From positions 62,001 through 126,000 of the forward strand of contig NZ_FRFF01000135.1 of the NCBI RefSeq assembly GCF_900143625.1: a stretch of 64,000 nt of DNA, written 5' to 3'. The notes below the pieces were generated by a model. It was not told the DNA's origin. It saw only the letters and a program-made list of their open reading frames with translations, and ran no database searches. A program made the translations under genes and the position numbers. Positions 7,381 through 15,738 of the stretch are shown here, piece by piece. The stretch comes from Nocardiopsis sp. JB363 (lineage in GTDB: Bacteria > Actinomycetota > Actinomycetes > Streptosporangiales > Streptosporangiaceae). Each line of letters opens with the position of its first letter. The stretch's first letter is position 1.

Positions 7381-10300
7381 GTGAACACATCCCCGTACCG
7401 TCTCGTGCGGCGCGCCCATCAGGCGACGCCGCCGCCGGTGCTGGACGAGAACCAGCAGAGAGTGGTCGATCACCCCGGTGGTCCCCTCTTGGTGCTCGCG
7501 GGCCCGGGGACCGGAAAGACCACCACCATCGTCGAGGCCGTCGTCGATCGCATCGACAACCGCGGTGTCGATCCCTCACGGATCCTGGTGCTCACCTTCA
7601 GCCGTAAGGCCGCCCAGGAACTGCGCGAACGCATCACCGGTCGGTTGCGCCGCACCACTCGTGAGCCCCTGGCGCTCACCTTCCACAGCTACGCCTACTC
7701 GCTGATCCGCCGCGAGTTCCAGCGCATGGGCGACCTCGCGCCCCGACTCCTGTCCGGGCCGGAACAGCTCATGGAGGTCCGTGAACTCCTGCGGTGGGAA
7801 CTCGCGGACGGCGGGGAGGCCTGGCCGGAACGGCTCCGCGCCGCCCTGGAGACGCGCGGTTTCGCCGAGGAACTGCGGGACTTCCTGATGCGCGCCCAGG
7901 AACGAGGTCTGGGGCCCGAGACGCTGACGGCGATGGCCGCGGAACGCGACCGCGACGACTGGTCCTCGGCCGCCGGCTTCCTGTCCCGCATGAACGGCCG
8001 CTTCGACATCGCCCCCGTGCCCACGCTCAACTACGCCGAACTGGTGCGGGTCGCCGCGAACATGCTCTCCGACCCCGAGGTGCAGGAGAGGGAACGCTCC
8101 GCCCACGAGGTGGTGTTCGTCGACGAGTACCAGGACACCGACCCGGCCCAGGAGGAGCTGTTGCGCGCCCTGGCCGGGGACGGGCGCGACCTGATCGCGG
8201 TCGGAGACCCCGACCAGTCCATCTACGCGTTCCGTGGCGCCGAGGTGCACAACATCCTGGACTTCCCGAGCCGTTTCCCCACGTTGTGGCGCGAGGACGC
8301 TCCGGTCGTGGCGCTGCGCACCTGCCGCCGTAGCGGGGCCGCCCTGCTGGCCGCCTCCCGCGGGTTGACCCGGCGGTTGCCCGCCGTGGCGTCCGCGCGT
8401 GGGCAGGTCAACGCCCACCGGGACCTCACCCCGGCCGAGGGGGTTCCCGACGGCGAGGTGCACCTGCTGATGGCGGACAGCGCCACCCAGGAGGCCGCGG
8501 TCATCGCCGACACCCTGCGCCGGGCCCACCTGATCGACGGGGTCCCGTGGTCGGACATGGCGGTGCTGGTGCGCTCCTCCAGCAGGCAGCTGCCGGTGCT
8601 TCGCCGCGCCCTCACCGCCGCGTCGGTGCCGGTCGTGGTGGGCTCGGACGAACTTCCGGTGGCGGCGGAGCCCTTGGTCCGACCCCTGCTCGGTCTCATC
8701 CGGCACGGATTGCGCCCGGATGGGCTGGACGACGACGCCGCCCGCGAACTCCTGATGAGTCCCTTCGGGGAAGCCGACACCGTCCGGTTGCGCCGGTTGG
8801 TGCGGGCCCTGCGCAGGCTGGATCTGGACCGGGTCCGCGCCGCCCGGGAGAAGGCGCCCACCGAGGACACGACCACCCACGACACGACCACCGAGGACAC
8901 GACCACCGAGGACGGAACCCTCCAGGGCGAGGAGGGCGACGAGCCGGACACCGGGTATCGATCCTCCTCCCGACTGCTGGTCGACGCCCTGCGCGATCCG
9001 CGCGAACTCACCCTGATCGACCCCGAGATCGCCGCGCCCGCCACCCGTGTCGCCAAGGCGCTGCGCACCGTGCGCGACCTGACCGCCAAGGGCGCCGACG
9101 CCGAACAGGTCCTGTGGGAGCTGTGGCGCGACAGCGGTCTCGCCGACCGGTTGCTTCGGGCGAGTCTGGCGGGCGGACGCCGCGGCGCCGCCGCCGACCG
9201 CGACCTGGACGCCGTGGTCGCCCTGTTCGAGAGCGCCGCCCGCTACTGCGACCGGCTGCCGCCGGGAACCCCCGACGGGTTCCTGGAGGACCTGGCCGCC
9301 CAGGAGATCCCCGGCGACAGCCTCGCCGAGCGCGCGCCCGAGGGCGAGGCCGTGCGCATCCTCACCGCGCACCGGTCCAAGGGGCTGGAGTGGGGCCTGG
9401 TCGTGGTGGCCGGCGCCCAGGAGGGCGAGTGGCCCGACCTGCGGCTGCGCGGTTCCCTGTTGGGAGTGGAGGAGTTGGTCGACGCCGAGAGCCACTCGGC
9501 GGACTCCTTCGGGGCCGCTCTGGCCTCCAAACTCCTGGACGAGGAACGCCGGCTCTTCTACGTGGCGCTCACCCGCGCCGGACGCACCCTCTACGTCACC
9601 TGCGTGGGCGGTGACGACGCGGAGGAACGTCCCTCGCGCTTCCTGACCGAGATGGGCCTGGGCGACCCCGAACCGATCAGCACCGGGCGCCGATGGCTCT
9701 CCCTGCCGGCCCTGGTCGCGGACCTGCGTTCGGTGGTCACCGACCCCGAGGCCCCCGGGCCGCTCCGCGAGGCCTCCGCCGCCCACCTGGCCCGCCTGGC
9801 CGAGGAGGGCGTGCGCGGCGCCGACCCCGCCGAGTGGTACGCCCTCACCCCCTTCAGCGACGACCGTCCCCTCTCCGAACCCGACGACACCATCCGGGTG
9901 TCCCCCTCCCAGGTGGAGAGCTTCACCAACTGCCAGTTGCGCTGGCTGTTGGAACGGGCCGCCGGAGCCTCCTCCGGTGACTCCGCCTCCGCGCTCGGCA
10001 CCGTCGTGCACGCCGTGGCCGTCCTGGTCGCCCAGGGCAGCAGCGCCGAGGAGGTCGGCGACCGCATGGACGAGATCTGGTCCGACCTGGACTTCGGCGG
10101 TCCCTGGCAGTCCGACAAGCAGCGTGAACGCGCCGACGAGATGGTCCGCAAGCTCATCGATTGGGACGCCGGAAACGACCGTGCGCTGGTCGTCACCGAG
10201 GAAGGCTTCAAGGTGGACGTGGGCGGGATCGAGATCACCGGCCGTGTCGACCGACTCGAACGCGACGACCAGGGCCGTGCCGTGGTCATCGACATCAAGA

Positions 10301-10635
10301 CCGGCGGTACCAAGGCCGACGAGCTGGCCCGCCACCCCCAGCTGGGCGTTTACCAGATGGCGGTGCTCAGGGGCGCGTTCGCCAAGCTCGGCTTGGCCGA
10401 ACCGGGAGGCGCCGCGCTCGTACAGGTCGGCAAGGCGGCGCTCAGCAAGAAGGCACGCGAACAGGCCCAGCCTCCCCTGGGCGAGGACCCCGACCCCGGA
10501 TGGGCGCAGACCCTCGTGCACGAGGTCGCCACCGGCATGGGCGGGTCCCGATTCGCCGCCACCCGCAACACCGGGTGCAACTCGTGCGCGGTGCGCGCCT
10601 GCTGCCCGGTCCAGGACGAGGGCAGACATGTCTGA
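7381..10635 (+). CDS. adnA: AdnA subunit of the AdnAB helicase-nuclease
   Basis: AdnA pairs with AdnB to resect double-strand breaks in actinobacteria, the role RecBCD or AddAB has elsewhere. The 1084-residue protein has a UvrD-like motor (GPGTGKTTT at about 40-48, VDEYQD near 247, GDPDQSIYAFRG, and ALTRAGRTLYV) and a RecB-like nuclease domain with VVIDIKTGG near 968. A Cys in FTNCQLRW (about 851) and C1066, C1069, C1074 and C1075 fit an AddB-type iron-sulfur staple, which is inference. A Thr/Asp repeat lies at about 495-514. The start is GTG, and its end overlaps adnB by 8 bp. Confidence 0.93.
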   Translation: MNTSPYRLVRRAHQATPPPVLDENQQRVVDHPGGPLLVLAGPGTGKTTTIVEAVVDRIDNRGVDPSRILVLTFSRKAAQELRERITGRLRRTTREPLALTFHSYAYSLIRREFQRMGDLAPRLLSGPEQLMEVRELLRWELADGGEAWPERLRAALETRGFAEELRDFLMRAQERGLGPETLTAMAAERDRDDWSSAAGFLSRMNGRFDIAPVPTLNYAELVRVAANMLSDPEVQERERSAHEVVFVDEYQDTDPAQEELLRALAGDGRDLIAVGDPDQSIYAFRGAEVHNILDFPSRFPTLWREDAPVVALRTCRRSGAALLAASRGLTRRLPAVASARGQVNAHRDLTPAEGVPDGEVHLLMADSATQEAAVIADTLRRAHLIDGVPWSDMAVLVRSSSRQLPVLRRALTAASVPVVVGSDELPVAAEPLVRPLLGLIRHGLRPDGLDDDAARELLMSPFGEADTVRLRRLVRALRRLDLDRVRAAREKAPTEDTTTHDTTTEDTTTEDGTLQGEEGDEPDTGYRSSSRLLVDALRDPRELTLIDPEIAAPATRVAKALRTVRDLTAKGADAEQVLWELWRDSGLADRLLRASLAGGRRGAAADRDLDAVVALFESAARYCDRLPPGTPDGFLEDLAAQEIPGDSLAERAPEGEAVRILTAHRSKGLEWGLVVVAGAQEGEWPDLRLRGSLLGVEELVDAESHSADSFGAALASKLLDEERRLFYVALTRAGRTLYVTCVGGDDAEERPSRFLTEMGLGDPEPISTGRRWLSLPALVADLRSVVTDPEAPGPLREASAAHLARLAEEGVRGADPAEWYALTPFSDDRPLSEPDDTIRVSPSQVESFTNCQLRWLLERAAGASSGDSASALGTVVHAVAVLVAQGSSAEEVGDRMDEIWSDLDFGGPWQSDKQRERADEMVRKLIDWDAGNDRALVVTEEGFKVDVGGIEITGRVDRLERDDQGRAVVIDIKTGGTKADELARHPQLGVYQMAVLRGAFAKLGLAEPGGAALVQVGKAALSKKAREQAQPPLGEDPDPGWAQTLVHEVATGMGGSRFAATRNTGCNSCAVRACCPVQDEGRHV
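8863..8922 (+). repeat. in-frame 15-bp tandem repeat in adnA
   Basis: Two exact copies of GAGGACACGACCACC (8863-8877, 8893-8907) flank one copy differing at its first four bases, and a fourth partial copy follows. They encode an EDTTT/HDTTT/EDTTT series in a linker of the helicase domain. Confidence 0.85.
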
Positions 10636-13600
10636 ACCCACCGTCGAACAGGCACGCGTCATCTCCGCGCCCCTGGAACCGGGTGTGGTGATCGCCGGCG
10701 CCGGGTCCGGTAAGAGCGAGACCATGGCGGCCCGAGTGGTCTGGTTGGTCGCCAACGGGCACGTGCGCCCCGAACAGGTGCTCGGCCTGACCTTCACCCG
10801 TAAGGCCACCGCCGAGCTGGCCGAACGTGTGCGCAAGCGCCTGGAGCAGCTGCGTGCCACCGAACTCTTCCCCGAGGAGCTGCTGGACGGCGAACCCACG
10901 GTCTCCACCTACAACGCCTACGCGGGACGGATCGTGGCCGACCACGCCCTGCGGGAGGCGGTCGAGCCCACCTCCCGGCTGCTCAGCCAGGGCCAGTCCT
11001 GGCAACTGGCGGCCCGGATCGTCGGTGAGTACGACGGTCCCATGGGACACGTCAACGTCGGAGCGGATGCCGTCACCCGCCGGGTCCTGGACCTGTCCGG
11101 ACAGATCGCCGACCACCTCACCACCACCGACGGGGTACGCGGGGTGGGCCGTTGGATCCAGGCCGGCGTGGACGCCATGAGACGCAAACCCACCCAACCC
11201 ACCCGGGACCTGGTGGACGCTCAGCGGCGCCGTGAGGAGCTGCTTCCGCTGGTCGAGCGCTACAACGACGCCAAACGCCTCCGGGAGGCGATGGACTTCG
11301 GCGACCAGATGGCCTTGGCCGCGCGCATTGCCCTCAACCACCCCGAGGTGGCGCTGATCGAACGCGGCCGCTACCGCGTGGTGCTGCTCGACGAGTACCA
11401 GGACACCAGCCACGCCCAGCTGGCGCTGCTGCGCGCCCTGTTCGGCGAGGGCCATCCGGTGACCGCCGTCGGCGACCCCTGCCAGTCCATCTACGGCTGG
11501 CGGGGCGCGATCGCCGCCAACCTCACCGGCTTCCCCACCGATTTCCCGGTTGCTCCCGGTCGCCCCGCCCCGGTACGGCGCCTGTCGGTGAGCTTCCGCA
11601 ACGGCCAACGCGTGCTGGACGTGGCCGAACGGGTCTCCGACGAACTACGCGCCGAGGCCACCGACGTGCCCGTCCTGTATCCGGGGCCCGCACGCCGTGG
11701 GCGCGGTACCGCCATGTCCGCGCTGTTCGCCACCGAGACGGAGGAGGCCGCGTGGATCGCCGACCAGGTGCGCAGCCTGGTCCGTGCCACCGCCGACGAC
11801 CACGGCGGTCCGGTGTTCGCCCCGGACGGTCTGGCGTGGCCGGAGGGGGAGTCGGGTGGAGCCTCCGACGGCGCCGTGGGCCCCGGCGACATCGCGATCC
11901 TGTGCCGCAAACGTGCCCAGTTCCCGCCGCTGCGCGAGGCGCTGGAGGCCCACGACATCCCCGTGGAGGTCGTCGGACTGGGCGGGCTCATGTTGGTGCC
12001 CGAGGTCCGCGACATCATCGCCACCCTGCGCGTGGTCCACGACGCGTCGGCGGGCAACGAGCTCGCCCGTCTGCTCACCGGCCCCCGATGGCGGTTGGGT
12101 CCGCGCGACCTGGCGGCCTTGGGCGCCCGGGCCGCCGAGCTCGCCCGGCACACTCGACGCGACCTGACCACCTCCGCGCCCGATCACGGGGACGAACCGG
12201 ACGAGGACCTGCTGCGCCGTACCGTCCTGGACCTGACCGCCGAGAGCGGCAGCCTCGTCGACGCCGTCGACGACCCCGGTTCCGCCGAGGCCTACTCCGC
12301 GACCGCCTACGAACGCCTCGGCCGACTGGCCGAAGAGCTGCGAGGATTGCGCAAGCTCGTGGGGCAGCCCCTGCCCGACCTCATCACCGAGATCGAACGC
12401 ATGCTCGGCCTGGACATCGAGGTGGGGGCGCGCACCCACCGGGACCCGCTGTCGGCCCGGGCCGACCTCGACGCCTTCGTCGACCACGCCGTGCGCTTCG
12501 TGGGCAACACCGAGGACCCCGGTCTGGGCAGTTTCCTCGGTTACCTCAACGCCGCCGAGGAGAACGAGAGCGCGCTCAGCCCCGGTGAACGCGTGGGCGG
12601 TTCCGACAGCGTCAAGCTCATGACCATGCACGGGGCCAAGGGGCTGGAATGGCCGGTCGTGTTCGTGCCCGGGATCAGCGCCGGCAAGCGCGCGCCGCTG
12701 TTCCCCGCCAAGGCCCGTGACTCCCTGGCCTGGGTCAAGGCCGACCACCTGCTGCCCTACCCGTTGCGCGGTGACCGGGCGAGCCTGCCCGCCCTGCGCG
12801 GGGTCGAGAAGGAGGACATCGCCGAGTTCAAGGCGGCCGAGGAGGCCCGCCACCTGATGGAGGAGCGCCGGCTGGCCTACGTCGCGGTCACCCGAGCCTC
12901 CTACGCGTTGGTGTGCACCGGCCACTGGTGGGGCCGGACGGGGAGCACCCCGCGCGGGCCGTCGGTGTTCCTGGAGGAGATCCGTGAGGCCTGCGAGAGG
13001 GGTGCCGGGTCCGTGGTGACCTGGGCGCCGCCGCCCGACCCCGAGGAGACCAACCCGCACGACGACGAGGAGTCCTCGGCGGTGTGGCCGCCGCGGGAAC
13101 TGCCCGTGGCGGAGCCGACCACCGTGCCCGAACCGGGGTTCGAGCCCGAGCCCGAGTCCGAGCTTCGGCCCGGCACCGAACCGGAGCTCGAACCCGAGTT
13201 CGAGTACGAGCCGGAGTACGACCCCGAGTACGACGACGCTCCCGTGGCCGACTACGAACCGGGTTCCGAACCCGTGCCCACCACGGAACCCTCCCCCCGG
13301 ACGGACGGCCGTCGTGAGCAGATCCTGGCCGGGGCCGACCTGGTGGAACGAGCCAGGTCCAGGTTGCGGGCCGGCGAGTCCGTGTTGCCCGCGAAGACGC
13401 CCGACGCGCTGCGTCGCAGGCTCCGCGGTTGGGAACGCGACACCGAACTGTTGCTCGCGCACCGGGACCGCGCCGCCACCGGACCGGGGGACGGACCGGT
13501 CGAAGTGGAGCTGCCCGACCACCTGTCGGTCTCCTCCATGGTGTGGCTGGCCAGGGACCCCTCCGCGCTGGCCCGACAGATCCGCCGGCCGCTGCCTCGT

Positions 13601-14113
13601 CCGCCCGCCCCCCACACCCGGCGCGGCACCGCCTTCCACTCCTGGTTGGAGCAGCGCTTCGGCCAGAACGCCACCCTGCTCGACGAACTGCCCGGGGCCG
13701 CCGACGAGACCGCGGGCGAGGACGAGGACCTCGCCGAACTCCAGCGCAGGTTCGAGGAGAGCGAGTGGGGCGGCCGAGTGCCGCTGGAGGTGGAGGTGCC
13801 GTTCGAGACGGTCATCGGCGACCGTCTCATCCGCGGCCGCATGGACGCGGTCTTCCACGATTCCGAGACCGGTACCTACGACGTGGTCGACTGGAAGACC
13901 GGGCGCCCGCCCGGCAACGCGGCGGAACGACGGGCCGCGGCGGTACAGCTGGCCGCCTACCGACTGGCCTGGACCGACCTGGTCGGAGCGGCGCCGGAAG
14001 AGGTGCGGGCCGCCTTCCACTACGTGCGCGCGAACGAGACCGTGCGTCCCGTGGACCTGCTCGACGGCGAGGGGTTGGCCGCGCTGTTCACCCGCCTGCC
14101 CGAACCCGACTGA
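10628..14113 (+). CDS. adnB: AdnB subunit of the AdnAB helicase-nuclease
   Basis: AdnB is the second motor-nuclease subunit and the leading ATPase in the mycobacterial enzyme. The 1161-residue protein has GAGSGKS at 24-30, LLDEYQDTS near 255, GDPCQSIYGWRGA, the TMHGAKGLEWPVVFVPG motif and a C-terminal nuclease domain with VVDWKTGRPPG near 1084. Between motor and nuclease (about 813-894) is a Glu/Pro/Tyr-rich acidic linker. The ATG overlaps the end of adnA (GACATGTCTGA), so translation is probably coupled. Confidence 0.93.
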   Translation: MSEPTVEQARVISAPLEPGVVIAGAGSGKSETMAARVVWLVANGHVRPEQVLGLTFTRKATAELAERVRKRLEQLRATELFPEELLDGEPTVSTYNAYAGRIVADHALREAVEPTSRLLSQGQSWQLAARIVGEYDGPMGHVNVGADAVTRRVLDLSGQIADHLTTTDGVRGVGRWIQAGVDAMRRKPTQPTRDLVDAQRRREELLPLVERYNDAKRLREAMDFGDQMALAARIALNHPEVALIERGRYRVVLLDEYQDTSHAQLALLRALFGEGHPVTAVGDPCQSIYGWRGAIAANLTGFPTDFPVAPGRPAPVRRLSVSFRNGQRVLDVAERVSDELRAEATDVPVLYPGPARRGRGTAMSALFATETEEAAWIADQVRSLVRATADDHGGPVFAPDGLAWPEGESGGASDGAVGPGDIAILCRKRAQFPPLREALEAHDIPVEVVGLGGLMLVPEVRDIIATLRVVHDASAGNELARLLTGPRWRLGPRDLAALGARAAELARHTRRDLTTSAPDHGDEPDEDLLRRTVLDLTAESGSLVDAVDDPGSAEAYSATAYERLGRLAEELRGLRKLVGQPLPDLITEIERMLGLDIEVGARTHRDPLSARADLDAFVDHAVRFVGNTEDPGLGSFLGYLNAAEENESALSPGERVGGSDSVKLMTMHGAKGLEWPVVFVPGISAGKRAPLFPAKARDSLAWVKADHLLPYPLRGDRASLPALRGVEKEDIAEFKAAEEARHLMEERRLAYVAVTRASYALVCTGHWWGRTGSTPRGPSVFLEEIREACERGAGSVVTWAPPPDPEETNPHDDEESSAVWPPRELPVAEPTTVPEPGFEPEPESELRPGTEPELEPEFEYEPEYDPEYDDAPVADYEPGSEPVPTTEPSPRTDGRREQILAGADLVERARSRLRAGESVLPAKTPDALRRRLRGWERDTELLLAHRDRAATGPGDGPVEVELPDHLSVSSMVWLARDPSALARQIRRPLPRPPAPHTRRGTAFHSWLEQRFGQNATLLDELPGAADETAGEDEDLAELQRRFEESEWGGRVPLEVEVPFETVIGDRLIRGRMDAVFHDSETGTYDVVDWKTGRPPGNAAERRAAAVQLAAYRLAWTDLVGAAPEEVRAAFHYVRANETVRPVDLLDGEGLAALFTRLPEPD

Positions 14114-14122
14114 CGGACCACG

Positions 14123-14166
14123 TCGCGGCCTCGGGTGGGGTCACCGCCGTCCGCCCGAGGCCGCGA
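14123..14166. terminator. bidirectional terminator between adnB and the DUF4333 gene
   Basis: A perfect 13-bp stem (TCGCGGCCTCGGG / CCCGAGGCCGCGA) with an 18-base loop lies between the two convergent stops. Confidence 0.7.
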
Positions 14167-14176
14167 GGTTCGAGCT

Positions 14177-14830
14177 CTACCGAGGCGTCTCGTCGACCTG
14201 GATGTCCCAGTCCACGTTGCCGCCGTTGACCGAGGTGGTCGTGATGGTCACGCCGTAGGTGCTGGGGCCGTCCATGAGCTCGCAGCGGATCTCGGCGCCC
14301 ACCTGCGCGGGAAGGTCCTCGGCGCAGGTGAAGGAGTCGGGGGCCTGACCGACGATCTCCGTCAGTTCGGCGGACGACTGTTCTGCGACATCGGTGGCGG
14401 GGACGGTGTCACCGCTCGCCTGGTCGCCGTCGTTCCCCGTGGTCGCTCCGTCCTCCTCCGTCGTCTCGTCCCCCGTGATCCCGGGGTCGGACGCGGATCC
14501 TTCGGCGGATTCGGCGTCGACCACGACGTCCCACTCGACGTCGTTGCCCTCGACGGAGGTGGTCGTGACGGTCACGCCGTAGGTGACGCCGTCGTCCACG
14601 AGTTCGCAGCGGATCTCGGCGCCCACTTCGGCGGGGAGGTCGTCGGCGCACGTGACTTCGTCCGGGGCCTGGCCGATCTCCTCGGTGAGCATCCGGCTCG
14701 ACTCTTCGGCGACGTCGGCGGCGGGGACGGCGGACGGACCACCGAAGCTGAACGAGCAGCCCACCAGGAGTAGGGGCAACGCGCCGAGAGCCGCTCCGGC
14801 GATGATCCGATCGCTTCTGATTTGCCGCAT
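14177..14830 (-). CDS. lipoprotein with two tandem DUF4333 domains
   Basis: The 217-residue protein begins with a basic n-region, a hydrophobic helix and a lipobox ending LVGC at about residue 25, so it is probably lipid-anchored outside the membrane. Two DUF4333 repeats follow (about 35-105 and 140-210), each with a Cys pair (VTCADDLPAEVGAEIRCEL and FTCAEDLPAQVGAEIRCEL) likely to form a disulfide and ending in VTVTTTSV or VTITTTSV. They are joined by an acidic Thr/Gly linker. The domain function is unknown. It is convergent with adnB. Confidence 0.85.
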   Translation of the reverse strand: MRQIRSDRIIAGAALGALPLLLVGCSFSFGGPSAVPAADVAEESSRMLTEEIGQAPDEVTCADDLPAEVGAEIRCELVDDGVTYGVTVTTTSVEGNDVEWDVVVDAESAEGSASDPGITGDETTEEDGATTGNDGDQASGDTVPATDVAEQSSAELTEIVGQAPDSFTCAEDLPAQVGAEIRCELMDGPSTYGVTITTTSVNGGNVDWDIQVDETPR

Positions 14831-15044
14831 CGTGTCCTCCTTGGTTTTCCGGGTCGGGCCATGAGGATTGACCCGAGAACCAAGGCCTTAGTTCCTGAAC
14901 CGGACATTTCGATGCGGGTTCGTGTTCTGGCGCCCTGCGTTCGAGCGATCACCCGAACCGGCGGAAGGTCGGCTGTGAAGGCGGTGTGGAAACGCACGGA
15001 GCGGCGATGACCGTGAAAAGGTCACCGCCGCTCTCACCGAGTGT

Positions 15045-15587
15045 TCAGACCACGCCGAAGACGAACCCGCCGGGGGAGTCGATGTCGTCGCCGAACAGGT
15101 ACTGACGGGCGGACAACACGAACTCCTCGCGATTGATGTCACCGTCCCCGTCGGTGTCCACATGCGCGAACCGGGTGCGGGCGCTCGCCTCATCGGCACC
15201 CAACGTCTTCGCGTAGACCAGGAACTCGGCCTCGCTGATCCGGCCGTCACCGTCCACGTCCAGCAGGTCGAAGACCGCTTCCGCCACGGCCTCCGCCGCG
15301 TTGGAACGGCTGCGGTCCTCCGACGCGGCGTGCATGGCGCCCACGAACGAGTCCCGGTCCAGCCCGTCGGTCTGAGCCCCGGAGAGGTCGACCAGCTTGC
15401 GCCACATGGATTCGTAAGCGCTCTGGATCGCCTGAGCCCGGGGATCCTCGGCCTCCAGTCCATAACCGGCGACGTACAGGTCCACGAGCCTTTGATAGTC
15501 GGCCCAGGTCACGGCCTTGTCGTTGTCGGTGTCCAAGACGTCGAACAGGTCGCCGAACCGGGCGGCGATGCGGGGATTGGTGTTCAC
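15045..15587 (-). CDS. EF-hand calcium-binding protein (calerythrin-like)
   Basis: The 180-residue soluble protein has four EF-hand positions. Hands one (DTDNDKAVTWADY), three (DVDGDGRISEAEF) and four (DTDGDGDINREEF) have the Asp/Glu ligands of a canonical 12-residue loop; the second (LDRDSFVGAM region) is degenerate and probably does not bind Ca2+. This is the layout of calerythrin from Saccharopolyspora and related actinobacterial proteins, thought to buffer or sense calcium. There is no signal peptide. It stands alone, 215 bp downstream of the lipoprotein gene's start on the same strand. Confidence 0.9.
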   Translation of the reverse strand: MNTNPRIAARFGDLFDVLDTDNDKAVTWADYQRLVDLYVAGYGLEAEDPRAQAIQSAYESMWRKLVDLSGAQTDGLDRDSFVGAMHAASEDRSRSNAAEAVAEAVFDLLDVDGDGRISEAEFLVYAKTLGADEASARTRFAHVDTDGDGDINREEFVLSARQYLFGDDIDSPGGFVFGVV

Positions 15588-15738
15588 GTGGCTCTCCTTC
15601 GAGATCAGGGCGGGCTTCTCCCACCCCTGTCGTCAGAGTGCCATGTACCTCGAACGGTTCCTCCGATCCCGGGTCTCCTCATGTTCGTCCAGGTCCTAAG
15701 GTCGAAGCCGACAAGGATGTCCAGGAAAAGGACGGCAT

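Noticed and set aside
8863..8922. CRISPR-like repeat
   Set aside because: The units are 15 bp, in frame, adjacent and without spacers, inside adnA.
7576..10908. A 1110-codon minus-strand frame opposite adnA
   Set aside because: It is the mirror of a GC-rich gene: the plus strand has complete helicase and nuclease motifs, and the minus frame is low-complexity Gly/Val/His/Gln with no motif.
11645..14020. A 791-codon minus-strand frame opposite adnB
   Set aside because: Antisense shadow of the AdnB gene, without recognisable motifs.
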